A stretch of DNA of 64,000 bases from Ligula intestinalis (taxonomy: Eukaryota; Platyhelminthes; Cestoda; Diphyllobothriidea; Diphyllobothriidae): contig JAYGXS010000010.1 of assembly GCA_036362985.1 (NCBI GenBank), positions 13,104,720-13,168,719 on the forward strand. Reading direction: 5' to 3'. Positions 24,460 to 35,785 of this stretch are shown here, one piece after another. The translations under genes were made by a program, and so were the position numbers. The notes below the pieces were generated by a model. That model did not search any database. It saw only the letters and a list, made by a program, of their open reading frames with translations, and was not told the origin of the DNA. Each line of letters starts with the position of its first letter. Positions within the stretch are counted from its first letter, which is position 1.

Positions 24460-24905
24460 TGCTAAAGCCCTACTTCCTTCCAACGCGCCCACCCCACACA
24501 CGAGGTCACGTGACGGTAGCCGGTCACCCACCCCCGGTGATCGCAGTTTGTATCAATGCTCTATCCCCCATGGCGGCCAATGCGCACACACCGACTTTCA
24601 ATCTTTGGTCTCGCGCGACTGGGACGTACATGCGCAATCCAGTCTGGTCTGCCCAATCACCTTTAAGGCTGAATAAGATCAAGACCGCTCTCGGTGGCCA
24701 CTGGGCTGACTGTTGGCAGGCTAGGGCTTTGAACTCGGCCCCGCTCGGGTGCAGACCTATGTAAGCGTGAAAGTCAATCTCATCCCACCTATTCTCCCAA
24801 TCCTGTAAAAAATAAAGTCCTCCTACCATTCTGACCTCCCACCAACTTCTTTTAGCCTAAGAAAATGGGCCTGAAAATCGTAGTGACAAGGGCTTTTGCC
24901 TATTA
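24460..24905 (+). repeat. dispersed repeat family A, copy 1
   Basis: About 430 bases beginning near a CACACGAGGTCACGTGACGG block and ending with AATAAAGTCCTCCTACCATT, an A-rich stretch and GAAAATCGTAGTGACAAGGG. The same order of blocks occurs at 26.23-26.65 kb, and the 3' half at 25.3-25.6 kb. No conserved reading frame is shared, so the 136-codon frame here is fortuitous. The conserved AATAAA near the end could act as a poly(A) signal. This may be a SINE or a LINE 3' tail. Confidence 0.65.
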
Positions 24906-25264
24906 ATCTTTATTTCTCGATATATCCATGAAAAGTTATTATGATTTCACACCTTAATTCCTTCGTTTTATTTCATTCATTTTATTCAGAAACCTAGGCA
25001 TATTCTGTAATTTCCAGGAGTGTGCCAGCCTTTTTATGGGTTTGTGTAGAATGTTTGCATTGATTGGCTTAACCTTACAGGTAAAAGTTAGGACACCAGC
25101 TACTTCTCATTATACCACGCTGGAAAAGGACAGGATTTTCATAGGGACTGGCTGCGTATGTTGTCTTACGTTCCAGCCGGTACTATTAGCTGTTTGTTTG
25201 TAGAGCTAGCAATATAAAAAGGCAAACTGCTAACAGATGATGAATCTGCTTAAGGTTCGCTCAG

Positions 25265-25620
25265 TCAACAACTGCATCCATCTGTCCTGAAGTAAGATGA
25301 CTCCATGATACTGTGGTGACCTTCTCCGCGCAAGCAAACATGTGCTAAGGCTCACAGCCACCACCAAGGACAAATTCACGGGCCGTCTAGCCAGTCTGAC
25401 CAATCGCCCATCAAGGCCGACTCACGCAAAGGCTGCTTCGGACGCAGTAGCGATTTCCGAAGTTACCTCACCTCAGACGCGCCGCTCGTCTGACAGCCAA
25501 TTTCCTCAGTCTATTCGCCACTTCCTTTTTTACAGAATAAACTCTTCCTACCACTTTGGCTTGCCATGGCTTCTTTTCACCTAAGGAACCAGGACCTGAA
25601 GATCGCAGTTGCTAGGGTTT
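25265..25620 (+). repeat. dispersed repeat family A, copy 2 (diverged)
   Basis: The 3' part (AATAAACTCTTCCTACCACT, then CCTGAAGATCGCAGTTGCTA) aligns to copy 1. The 5' half is more diverged but keeps the CACAGCCACCACC and GACCAATCGCC style blocks. It is noncoding. Confidence 0.55.
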
Positions 25621-25639
25621 AACTTACTTAATTCTCTGC

Positions 25640-26224
25640 TATGTTGGCGACTTCCTGACGTGATTCGAACTCTCAACTTCTGATGTGGCCTGCTGTCTCT
25701 ACGATCATGGTGAATTCCCGACGTGTTACTGCGATAATACCACATAACCGAAGTCAGAAATTTAACTATTTGTATCCTTCTCGTGAGATAATTGTCCGTT
25801 TAGCAGTTCCTGTTTAATTCACAACCAACAATTTAATGCAGTAGGCAAAAATTATAAATAAACAGTCTAGTATAATGTAAAAATACACTGCTGTATTTGT
25901 TTGCAGTTATGTAAAATTGTATAGATGGCAGATAGGACTTTAAAAATTTCCATAAACTTATCCGAGTAACCGGCGTATGTAGTCGAGACACTGTTTGAAA
26001 CATCGCTCATCTACATAAAAATAGAATAGCCTGAAGGACAAATTGTAGTAAATAAACAACTTCTGGTTTTAGCCTCAGGTGGTCCCAAATAGGTTGTTGG
26101 GAAAAGTTGGCCAATTGGATCTACAACTTCGTGAAACGCTGCTTATTAACAATGAGAAAGAGCCACCCCTACTTTTGATTCTAATGGAAACTTTATATCC
26201 TCCGTGACTCTTAGTCTGTAGTGG
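25640..26224. other. no gene; one B-box-like site
   Basis: A minus-strand GAGTTCGAATCACG (near 25,660) looks like a tRNA B-box, but no convincing A-box accompanies it. Otherwise this is A/T-rich sequence without features. Confidence 0.35.
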
Positions 26225-26655
26225 CTGTAGTTCTTCTTACAAGGCGCAAACACCACACACGAGTTCACGTGATGGCAGCTGATCGCCCGGCCTCGGTGAC
26301 CGCAGCAATGCTCCATCTCCCCATGGCAACGAACGCGCGCACACATCGACGCGCAACCTTTGGCATCGTGCGGGTAGGAAAAAAATGCGTACTCCAGTCT
26401 GCTGTGGCTAATCACCTTCAAGGCTGACTAAGACAAAGACCACTCCCAGTTATCACCAGGATGACTGCCGCTAGGCTAGGACTTCGGACACTGCTCCGCT
26501 CGGGTGAAGACCTACGTTAATCCGATAGTCACTCTTCTCCTAGTTACCCTCCCACGCCTTTTATGTCGAATAAAATGTTCCCATCACTCTAGCCTCGCAC
26601 CATCTTTTCGTTCCCTAAGCAACCGAGCATGAATATCGCAGCTGATAAGGTTAAC
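26225..26655 (+). repeat. dispersed repeat family A, copy 3
   Basis: This aligns through its length with copy 1: CACACGAGTTCACGTGATGG at the start, CTCCCCATGGCAACG in the middle, GCTCGGGTGAAGACCTACGT, then AATAAAATGTTCCCATCACT and GAATATCGCAGCTGATAAGG at the end. Three copies within 2.2 kb in the same orientation suggest local duplication or a preferred target. Confidence 0.65.
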
Positions 26656-26711
26656 CTTATTAACATTAACACCTGATTAACTCGTATAAACTGGAGGGCA
26701 GGCATCCCAAG

Positions 26712-27441
26712 AAATGTAGTTTCAAGGGAAGAAGTTCTTTGGGAAAAGAAGGTAACGTTATTCCATACATTTTTGGCCCTGGATCCCCAGGTCGTTGTCA
26801 GACTTGAGATGTGGGGAGGCATATTTATTTGATAAAAAGTGCTTATATAACTATATAGTCATCTGATGTGGGCACTGATTGGCAGCTACAATTTGCGTCA
26901 GTCCATGGTGGATAAAACTAGTAGTCGCAATAGCGTAATGGCCAATTGGCAACCGTAAGTTGCGGCAGTCCGGTGTCTGTCCGGGTCATCCGGTGCAAGC
27001 GCTAACTGCGATTCACGTTAGTCAAAAGTGATTGGTTGAAGTCATTTCCATCTTTCTTTGAGGTGTTTGTCCACTTCACCCAACTCGATACGTTGGTAAA
27101 CGCATGAATAATTGGAATGCATGGCCTCAAGAAAAATTTGGACTCAAGTGAGCCGCAAATAATAATCAGCGTCCACACTGGATGAGCCGGACTGACGCAA
27201 ATTATAGTTGACAGTTAGCCATCACGCTATTGCGACTTATAATTTTATCACCGTGGATTGATGCAAATATTAGCTGCCAATCAGTGCCCACACTAGATGA
27301 CTATATAACTATACGAGCGCATTTTAAAGTTTAACTGTTCGTTGCACATTGTTCTCAAGTCTGACGACGACCTGGGTATCCAGGGTCGAAAATGTACTGA
27401 ATAAAGTTGTCTTATTTTCCGAAGAGTGTCTTTCCTTGAAA
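26712..27441. repeat. large inverted repeat with a hammerhead-like core in each arm
   Basis: The left arm (about 26,712-27,000) and right arm (about 27,165-27,441) match over about 280 bases, for example TATATAGTCATCT and TGGGCACTGATTGGCAGC blocks. In the right arm, plus strand, CTGACGA (27,361-27,367) is followed by a strong helix II (CCTGG-GTAT-CCAGG) and GAAA (27,388-27,391). The left arm has the mirrored sequence on the minus strand (core about 26,775-26,801) with CTGACAA and a mutated GAAA. The spacer of about 160 bases contains no gene. A related single copy lies at 34.1-34.2 kb. Confidence 0.65.
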
Positions 27442-29538
27442 CCTCATTAGGTCAACGGGCTGCAGTAAAGATGACTTTGGCAAATAAATGTAACCCTTAA
27501 TTAATCTACCATCTCTGTCTATAGAGCAGCACTGTGTCAATCATCTGAAGCAGTTGCGAGGGTGGTACAAGGCACAGAGCAGATCACAGCAGTCGAAAGT
27601 TCCCATGCGATGTAGACATGGACGCACCGACAAAGGCAAAGAAGACGGGAATGGCCAATTTCGGGTTGCAAGCTGTCATCAACCAAGCATATCCAATGCC
27701 AGGTGATTCACACCTGGAATTCGAACACGGGCTCTTTCGTCATTGTGTGGACGGCTGAATCATTATCTGCTATTGCGGCTATCTGGGAGGGCTCTCGACA
27801 GGGGCCCAAGGCACAACGAAACGACCGTATCTTTTAACGTACTCAGTGAACGCAACAGTATCAGAAAGATTGCTTTTACAGAAAGAGAAAAGAGCTATAA
27901 AAGTAGCCAATCCTGGCTTGGTAACGTTAATCTTTGCGAGTTCTAGCCTCTGTTGACCCCGGTGATCTGTCACCGTTTGAGATTCGAAAAGAAGAAGACA
28001 GGCTCGCTAAAACAAGACATTTGTTAGTCTGACGTTCAGCAAAGACAGTTGCGTGTCTGCCTTCTGTTTCGGAGAGTCTTCCTGAAACGTGCCATTTTGA
28101 TTCTCTTGGTTGGGTAAGGTTACCTGTGGAAGGTTAATAAGCTAGAATTGACCACTCTGCCCTCGCTTCTCGTTATCAGTAAATTCCCAAAAGCCATTAT
28201 AAACTGAAATTTTCAGTCTCCATTCAAGTGTCTTTTGAAGAAATGTATGACGAGCAGCATTGTACAGTGTAAGATTTGCAGTATTTGTAAGTATCTCACT
28301 CTCTTGCTCATGGGCTGCCAATTGCCGTTAGCGGAATGTCACAAAAATACGGTGGAAACAGAAATTTCACAGTTTTCGACGTCAGTTCAAAGTGAGTTCG
28401 ATAATTTTTTAGCCTTCGCATACAGAGGTTTCACGAAGGTCACTCTGCTCTCCTTCCTTTGTCTCCAGTTTTCCATTTGTCCGCCGATACTACCAACGAC
28501 TAAAAGGAGCTCCACTAGAGTCACCTATATCTGGCTTCCTACCCTAAGGGAAAGTACAGAAACTGGAATCTGGGACTCTTGTTTTAGTTAACCGTAAGTT
28601 GCGCCTGCGACATATAGACGAAATGTTTTTTTTTTCATTAAAAACCCAGTAGGACACGCTCTATAGCACAAGCAACGCAACCGTTCCGAGAATTAGATTC
28701 ATCCTCAAGAAATAAGATGAGAATATACTACCATTTGTGGATATTCTTGCATGGCAAAAGACTGACGGAACATATCACAAATACGTTTACCGCAAAAAGC
28801 ATATGCGGAAGTAATTCTACGTTACGAAAGTAACAACTCAATCTATCACAAGAGGTGTTGTAACGTACCATCACGAACTTCTGTTGGTTTAATCAGGTGT
28901 TTTTCCGATTCCCTTGATTTTTCAGTAGCGGTGCCGGGGTTCTCGACAAGCGCTTCGTTTTGACGTATCAATAAGTCCCATTCTCACCCTTTTGCGCCGT
29001 TAAACCGTTTACGTTATTTTGTGCCCTTTTTCCGTCGGCTATTTTATATACAAATACCTGCTAAGTTTTCATCTCGCTACTTTTGTACAGTACCGTGGTT
29101 CTTAGATTTTCTTGGTACTTTATCGTTCCGTTCGTACACATTACGTTTCATATTAGTTAATAGCCATTCATAATAATTTCAGTCGCCATTATGTCTCAAG
29201 ACACGAAGCCACCTGAGTTGGTGACAATTTACCTAATCTGCCCTTTAGACAAGGCCGTTGACTCTGTGCTTTTAAATTCTAAAATGAAGTTCAACAATCC
29301 ACCACCTACCCAACCGGGCACTACCTAGTATCACGAAAAATTTGCTACAACGAGCAAACGCAAACTGCTCCAACGAATAAAGTTGCAGAGTTGAACTAAA
29401 TAACCTGTTTACATTATTTTCACAAAATGGATACCCCAAAGTATTGAACTTAGTACAGTGTAAAAAAAAGTCCAAGGAAATATAACGAGATAATTCCAAT
29501 CAGACGCTCAAAGCGAACACAGGGCGAATCCTCGTTTA
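27442..29538. other. no gene; SINE-like piece near 27.64 kb
   Basis: GACAAAGGCAAAGAAGACGG (27,637-27,656), followed by a GGCCAATTTC block and a TCATCAACC block, belongs to the dispersed family also at 6.7, 40.7 and 40.9 kb. Near 27,705 a short perfect hairpin (CCAGGTG-attca-CACCTGG) precedes a B-box-like TTCGAAC. The 118-codon frame at 28,235-28,591 has an apolar stretch but no recognisable domain. Confidence 0.45.
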
Positions 29539-29540
29539 TA

Positions 29541-29726
29541 TAGTAGTCGCCGGCTATTAAGTCCACGGTTAATAAGCCCGCCGCTTCTAAAGCCTAATTT
29601 GGTCTTAGCCCGATGTGGACTTAATAACCGGCGACTGCTGCATTAAGCCCATGGTTGATAAGCCCGCCGCTTATTAAGCCCAATTTGGTCTGGGCCTGAG
29701 GTGGGCTTAATAGCCGGCGACTACTG
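29541..29726. mobile_element. TA-flanked MITE, tandem dimer
   Basis: This 186-base element has ends TAGTAGTCGCCGGCTATTAA and TTAATAGCCGGCGACTACTG, flanked by TA at 29,539-29,540 and 29,727-29,728. A third copy of the end (ACCGGCGACTGCTG) lies in the middle. ATTAAG(T/C)CCA(C/T)GG, AAGCCCGCCGCTT and AATTTGGTCT recur 85 bases apart. It is thus a head-to-tail dimer sharing an internal end. The CAGT...ACTG-type termini resemble those of the Tc1-like elements in this window. It is noncoding. Confidence 0.75.
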
Positions 29727-30099
29727 TATTAGGTATGTGTCTGAAGTCGTTGAAGGAGACTTGTGGAAACCCCAAATAAAAGTGGCACACAAACCGCGAC
29801 TACTGCAAGCGGTGAGGATAGGGTTGGCCATTTTTATAAAAAATAATTCGTTTACAAGATCTCACGCAAATCTTGTGATGTCGTATATTGTGGCCAAAGG
29901 GGGAAACCCCCTCCACACGCATTCATGAACACCACTTAGCAGCAAAGAGGCCTACCCATCTTTCACAAATAGATATGCATACCCCTGATCCAGGGCGCAC
30001 CTTCGCTTTGGAGAAAACTCGCTTCTTCTGAGTTTGCCACTCAAAAAGCAGCCAATAGTATTTTGAGGCTATGCAGTCTGACGAATCATGCATCATTGC

Positions 30100-30857
30100 T
30101 TACTCAAAAGGTGTCGTGCTTAACACAGACCCAAAAACCAAGCAGGCAGTGTCTAAGATACCAGTAAGAACTAGTCTGGTTGCGTCTCCTAAAAAGCCCA
30201 AGAAGCTACCGACTACCACATAAAAGGTGGCCTTGGCACAAAAGCGGACCTGTCGGGCCCTCCAAATTATCAAATGCCGAAGCTTAGGGATCTCACAGCC
30301 CAAGTCGAGGATACCCACACATCGGTAGGGTCCACTAATAAAACTCATAGCCCATTATTTAATCTCTGCCAGTGCATCGTCATACAAGGCATGCCTGAAT
30401 CTTCTTCAGAGACTCCAAAGAATAGAATTGATTATGATATGGATTTATTCCGCGGATACATTAAACTTCTCCGACATGAAAATGAGGAAATGGTGGTCCC
30501 CGTCCTAAAAGCATTTAGGATGGGCCTGACGAAGTGTCCATATACGGACTCAGGTCAACCCAGACCAATAAAATTTATACTCAAGCACGAAGAACAAGCG
30601 AAGCTTCTGTTGAACAGGAAATCGCAACTACGGAACAAGTACCCAACGGTTTTTTTTCAGCGGGAGTACTCGCCGGCCGAGAAAGAGAAGTGGAGGGCAC
30701 TAAAAACCGAACTCCACAGGAGATCAACTGCGGGCGAGAGGAACCTGCGAATAATGAATGGGGAAATCATTACCACCCAGAGTTCATTTCTCTGGAGACA
30801 GCCAATAACGCTGAGTTTACAGACAAAAAGCAAACCAAAACTCAGGCAATAGAGTAG
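30100..30857 (+). pseudogene. CR1-like LINE ORF1 remnant, copy 2
   Basis: The C-terminal ORF1 domain is preserved at about 30,355-30,850 (frame from 30,274): QCIVIQGMPESSSE, KAFRMGLTKCPY, QPRPIKFILKHEEQ, FFQREYSPAEKEKWRALKTE and RNLRIMNGEII. The N-terminal half is missing or carries stops. A T8 run (30,650-30,657) encodes the Phe-Phe pair; its -1 frame stays open to 30,857, but in this copy a further shift separates it from ORF2. The protein family binds nucleic acid in the LINE RNP. Confidence 0.78.
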
Positions 30858-30910
30858 CTAATTCACAGAGACCTTCCGGCTCCCTCGACCCACAAATCGC
30901 TCAGAACTCT

Positions 30911-33435
30911 ATGCCGGTGAAGCTGCGCTTTCTTTATACGAACGCACAGACTTTTCTTCAGAAGATTGGCGAGCTCAAAGTTTGTATAGCTTACCTACAG
31001 CCGGATGTCATATCCATTACAGAGACCGGGCTGCAGACTGACGTAATGGATGCCGAAATTGTACCCGGAGAGTGCCGAGTTTTTCGTCGGGACTGGATAC
31101 ATGGGAGGGGAAGAGGAATAAAAGTGTTTGTAAAGAAGTGGATCATTGCGTCAGAACGCAAAATTGGTTCCTCTCATGATTGTGAAGCGCTATGGCTTAA
31201 ACTGAAAACGCGTGGTGCACCCACTTTGCATTTCATGACAGTCTATAGAACGCCAAATCAATCTCTAGAGGGTGGCGGGACCTTGTTTAGACTGATGCGT
31301 GAACTGGCTCAAAATTAAAATGAGCTGATTACTGGAGATTTTAACGCCCCACTAATTAACTGGGATGAGCTATCAGTTAAGGGTTCTCATGAGTCTTTTA
31401 GCTTCAGATTCTTTAAGCTGACGGGGGACCTCTCTCTCGTGCAGAATGTTGGATTCCCAACTAGAATAAAAGAAGCACAAACAGCGAGCTGTTTGGACCT
31501 TGTATTATCAAAAGACTCGATTGATAGAAGTGAAAGTAGGCCAATCGTGTCTCTGGGAAAGAGTGATCATGTCATGACCCTGTGGGAATATGCTTCAAAC
31601 ACCAATCAACCGAGAAATACGGAAGTTCGGTTAGACTACTGGCGCGGAAATAACACCGCAATGAGAAATGAACTAGCAGCAATAAATTGGTATGACCTTC
31701 TAACCGGTAGTCCAGATGCCAACTGGAGCATTGTCAGAGATCTTATAAGCGAAGTTATGCATCCAAACTGTCCGCTAAAAAATGTACAAAAGGCGAGCAG
31801 ACCCCCTGGTTAACGCAAGATCTGAAGAGCCCAATAAACTACAAGAACAAACTCTGGAGAAGGTACGCATCAACACGCCAGCCTTCACACTACGAAGAAT
31901 TCCGCCAAAAGCGGAACGAGGTTCGATCAAACATTCGAATAGCGCGGAAAGACTACGAAGCGAAAATTATCGAGCGGGCCGTAACGAAGCCAAAGGTGCT
32001 CTACAGCTACATCAACAGCAAGCTAAGAAACAAAGACAAAGTTGCAGTACTAAAAGGTGAAATCAATGAGGAAATTATAGACAATCTTGAAAAAGCAGCA
32101 CACCGTAGCAAGTTTTTGCATCTGTTTTCACTGAGGAACTGCATTTTCATCCGACAGACTTCCATGCAGAGAGTAATGGCAGAATCATGGAGGACCTCCA
32201 TTTCACAGAAGAAGATGTAACACATGAACTTCTTGCGCTTAGTGAAGCAAAGTCTCCGGGTCCAGACAAAATACCAGCAAAGGTACTGCCAGAGCTGGCT
32301 TCGGAACTTTCCAGACCACTTACGCACATTATTCAGTTGTCCTTTGATCGAGGCCTCCTCCCATCCGATTGGAAAGTTGCGAACATATACCTTATTCACA
32401 AGGGTGGATCCAGCACCAGCGTGAACAACTATCGACCAGTGAGCCTAGCTTGCATCTGTTGTAAAGTTATGGAAAGGATCATCAAAAAGGCCACTGCGAA
32501 GTTCCTCAAAGAAAAAGACTTATTTGATGGTGCCCAACATGGGTTTATAGGAAACCACTCCTGCCTAACCAATATGCTTTATTCTATGAAGCAGTGGTTC
32601 AAATCATTAGACGAAAATACCCCCATAGATGTTGTTTACCTAGACTTTAAAAAAGTCTTCGATAGTGTTCCTCACCAATGGCTACGCTATAAGGTTGGCG
32701 AATCCGGGATAAGAGGCTATTAACTAAATTGGGTAGGAGATTTTCTCATAGGCCGATCGCAGTCCATGTGCATCGGAAACGCAAGATCCTCTTCAGTGCC
32801 AGTGGAGTGCCTCAGGGCTCCATTCTTGGGCCACTATTGTTCCTAATCTACGTCAACGACTATAGGCATGGACTGGTCAGTAATGAAGTCTTGTTTGCAG
32901 ATGGTATTAAGATATGGCAACCCATCAGAAACGCTTATGATGAACAAACTCTGCAAGAAGGACTTGACCGCCTGGGTGAATGGTCCAAAATGGTTACAGC
33001 GGTTTAACTTTGAGAAGTGTGTCACATTGCGACTCAAGACGAAGAAAGTGAGCGCGACGGATGACTCACACAACTACGTACTCGATGGAAGATGCCTGTC
33101 GAACGTCAATGAACAAAAAGATCTGGGTATGGCTATTGTACCATCCCTGAAGCCGTCTTTACAGTGTGTTAGAGCTGCCAAGAGGGCGAACAGTGTTCTG
33201 TTTGCCATTAAGCGAACTTTTGTCGACATAGGCAAAAAACTATTCGGCAAAATCTATGGAACATTTATTCGCTCACATCTGGAGTATAGCGTTCAGGCGT
33301 GGTGACCATGGATGCACAAAGATAACCAGATGCTGGAAAGAATTCAGCGAAGGGCAACGAATATTGTGAAGGGCCTAAAATCTTCATCTTACGAATGTAG
33401 ACTAGAAGCACTTAACGCTTTCCCCCTTGAGTAAT
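30911..33435 (+). pseudogene. CR1-like LINE ORF2 remnant, copy 2 (endonuclease plus reverse transcriptase)
   Basis: The ATG at 30,911 leads into the endonuclease (LYTNAQTF, SITETGL, HDCEALWLKLKT, GDFNAPLINW, GKSDHVMTLWEYA). A TAA (31,316-31,318) interrupts it after LAQN. A run of six As near 31,778 marks a frameshift. The RT continues with SPGPDKIPAKVLPEL, NNYRPVSLACICCKVME, YLDFKKVFDSVPH (to a stop at 32,721-32,723), then GVPQGSILGPLLFLIYVNDY and LFADGIKIW, and after another shift PSLKPSLQCVRAAKRANS and LERIQRRATNIVKG. The FADD catalytic pair is FADG. The LAQN-TAA, RGY-stop and FADG lesions are identical to those in copy 1. Confidence 0.85.
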
Positions 33436-34139
33436 GACAAATCTGTGGCAACCTCATACAGACGCACCGCCTCGTGAGGAATCGGGAGTGTGCCCTGAAC
33501 TTTGATGACTTCTTCGCCTTCGCCAATTTAATCAACCTCCGTAGGATTTCCCTCAAAATGCGGCGGACCCTATCCCATCTGTAGGTTGGCAAACAGTCGT
33601 TCTCACAACGAGTCATCGGTGTCTTGAACGGACTGCCCGAGGAGGTTGTAATGGCAAACTCCACAGATGCGTTTAAACGGAAACTCGATCAACATCTACT
33701 TAACACTTACCGTTCATATGTACAAGGAAGCAGGAATAATTTACGCCCCGGAAATACCTATAGATAAAACTTTGAATCTGTATATACTTCTCACTATTAT
33801 ACAGTAACACATTTTATTTTGGATAAATTATGTACACAAGAGACTATTCTGACTGCTCACACGCACACGTTAAAATTTGTACATGTATATATGTTGCTCA
33901 CTGTTCATAGTGACATATTTTATGTTGGATATTTCATGCATACTGTTTTCAATAAGGTCTTCAAAGGCATTGCCTACTACCCTAAATATACTGAATTATA
34001 CTGAAATAATTGGCTCATTGATTTAAGGAGAATTAGAACAGAAGCGTACCAGTTGAGTCAGACTGACGCACACGGTGGTCGTTTATTGGTGCAAAAACCA
34101 AATGAGTATCGGTTGTTTAGACACTTTTTGTATGTGAAC

Positions 34140-34215
34140 AGTTTTTCGCACATTTGCTGAAGTCTGATAATGATCTGGGGGGTATTGCTGAAGATATATC
34201 AAACAAAGTTGCTCA
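34140..34215 (+). repeat. solo copy of the 27.36-kb hammerhead-like sequence, decayed
   Basis: The order TTCGCACATTTG, AGTCTGATAATGATCTGGGG, then ATATATCAAACAAAGTTG matches the right arm of the 26.7-27.4 kb inverted repeat. The core CTGATAA (34,164-34,170) has lost the required G, and GAAG replaces GAAA. It is a relic of the same family, without an inverted partner. Confidence 0.45.
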
Positions 34216-34219
34216 TTTA

Positions 34220-35589
34220 TCCCAAAAATCTTATCTTTTCATTTACCCGAAAATAACAGGTTAACTAATGGGCAGTGGCCCCAGACAAACATTAAAGCCT
34301 ATGTAGAAATATTTCACCCTTACGAATATGCATTGCCTTATCCTTCAGCGAATAGAATGCATAGCCTGAGACAAGAATAGCTGACTACGAGATGATGGCG
34401 TTAGTTTGGTCTTTACTTTACGTTGTTTTAAAGTCTTTAAGTGTTTCTAGTCCAAAAATTGCATCAACATGTTTTAAATTCTGCCAAGGAAACAAATTTT
34501 TTGCCTGCATTTTTTCTCCCACGTATCGTTTCGTGAACAAAATTTGCCTGTTTAAGCGAATTGTGTGATTTTAAGTTTTAAACTGCAAAATGCCAGCAGT
34601 TATCGACAAAAAGAGCAAGCAGAATAATGACGCGATGTACTATTTTAATAACGCCATAGAATCTGGACTGGGGAAGCCTTGGCAAAGATACTAGTTTGTG
34701 GTCATTGAAAAATGTCGACTGGCGTCGAGAATTATGAAATCAGAAGAAGGTAGTTCTTTCGATTACAGATGCAAGCCAAGCAATTTTACTGATAGTCTTT
34801 CATGACATGTGACCTGTCTCGTTGAGAGGAGAGCGAAATAGCAGATAAAGACATAGCACTTAAAAAAGTAAACATCCGCTAGAGCACGGTTGTGTTGCTG
34901 CCTTCAAATTAACTTGCCGGTGCGCAGGAGCAGATAAAGTATAAGACAGAAGGTACGGCAGCAGTGTTCTACCTTGCGTTGTGAATCTCCTCTCAGGACA
35001 GGATTGGGAAGGTACGCTGCACGTACAGGTGTGTATACGGTCTGTACCTGCCCCCAGCACTTCCTCAACATCCTCGTCTGTCATTATGTCCTACTCCACC
35101 GATTCCTCTTACTCAAACTCTCGCCCCCTGCTCACCACATCATCCTTCTCCTTTAATTCCGCATATGTTCGACGCCCCTTCTCCGGTGCCTCAACTAACT
35201 ATCCAAGATGATAGCAAGACATAAGTGCGTACCATGGTGTCAAGCTGACAAACAAAAACTAGCCACACCAAAAGGCACGAGACAGAACTGCAGCCGACGC
35301 CCTTGTAGCCGGCGTCCTTGTTCAAGGCCAGCTGCCTCAAGATCATTCGCTGTCACAGTGAGCGCCGCCAGACGTGCTGACCTACACCTATTTGATTGAC
35401 TGCCACACGCGTGTGTCAAGGTATTCGCGGCTGCCGAAGCGTCACTTGAACATGTCACTTTCCCCCACCCTCAGTCGATGCATCCTACGCCACCAGACAC
35501 GACAACCCTCCGGTAATAACACACGCGTCAATTGCAAAACCTTTGAACCTGCTCCGCAATCCTATTTAAACAACTGGTGCTTCTGTCTC
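34220..35589. other. no gene seen
   Basis: Low-complexity Ser/Arg/Cys-rich frames (for example 35,208-35,399 with a repeated GCCGACGCCCTTGTAGCC-like unit) look fortuitous. There are no splice or domain signals that I can support. Confidence 0.4.
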
Positions 35590-35785
35590 ATCCTCTCTCA
35601 GACATGACTGGCGGAAGCCAAGACTAGCTCTGGTTTCGCCAGTGGCCAGTACACAGCAATTGGGCGTTCTATATACAATACATCATTCTCACAAGTGTCT
35701 TCAGCTCTTTACCTACTACGTCAGATTTTAGCCTGATGACTGTATGGCTCTAAACACAACCACTTCTTAGAAGTTTCAGAATCAC
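35590..35785 (+). repeat. dispersed repeat family B, copy 1
   Basis: A block ending TTTTAGCCTGATGACTGTATGG, then CTCTAAACACA and CACTTCTTAGAAG, aligns with 37.3-37.5 kb and 52.75-52.99 kb. It is noncoding. Confidence 0.5.

Larger units (their letters stand above)
30095..33995 (+). mobile_element. CR1-like non-LTR retrotransposon, dead copy 2 (plus strand)
   Basis: This copy is collinear with the minus-strand copy at 8.6-12.8 kb, but it is 5'-truncated inside ORF1 and runs through to a 3' tail with ATATGTACAAGGAAGCAGG and an ATATACTGAA end near 33,990. The two copies diverge outside these borders, so they are separate insertions rather than one large duplication. It carries the same major lesions as copy 1 (see ORF2). 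No clear target-site duplication could be found by eye. Confidence 0.88.

Noticed and set aside
24266..24676. 136-codon plus-strand frame
   Set aside because: Mostly lies in repeat family A; the frame is not kept in the other copies.
27705..27723. CCAGGTG/CACCTGG hairpin as a terminator
   Set aside because: Very short, no T-run, eukaryotic context; such palindromes are common by chance.
28235..28591. 118-codon frame as a secreted protein gene
   Set aside because: An apolar stretch is present, but no homology and no convincing start context or processing site.
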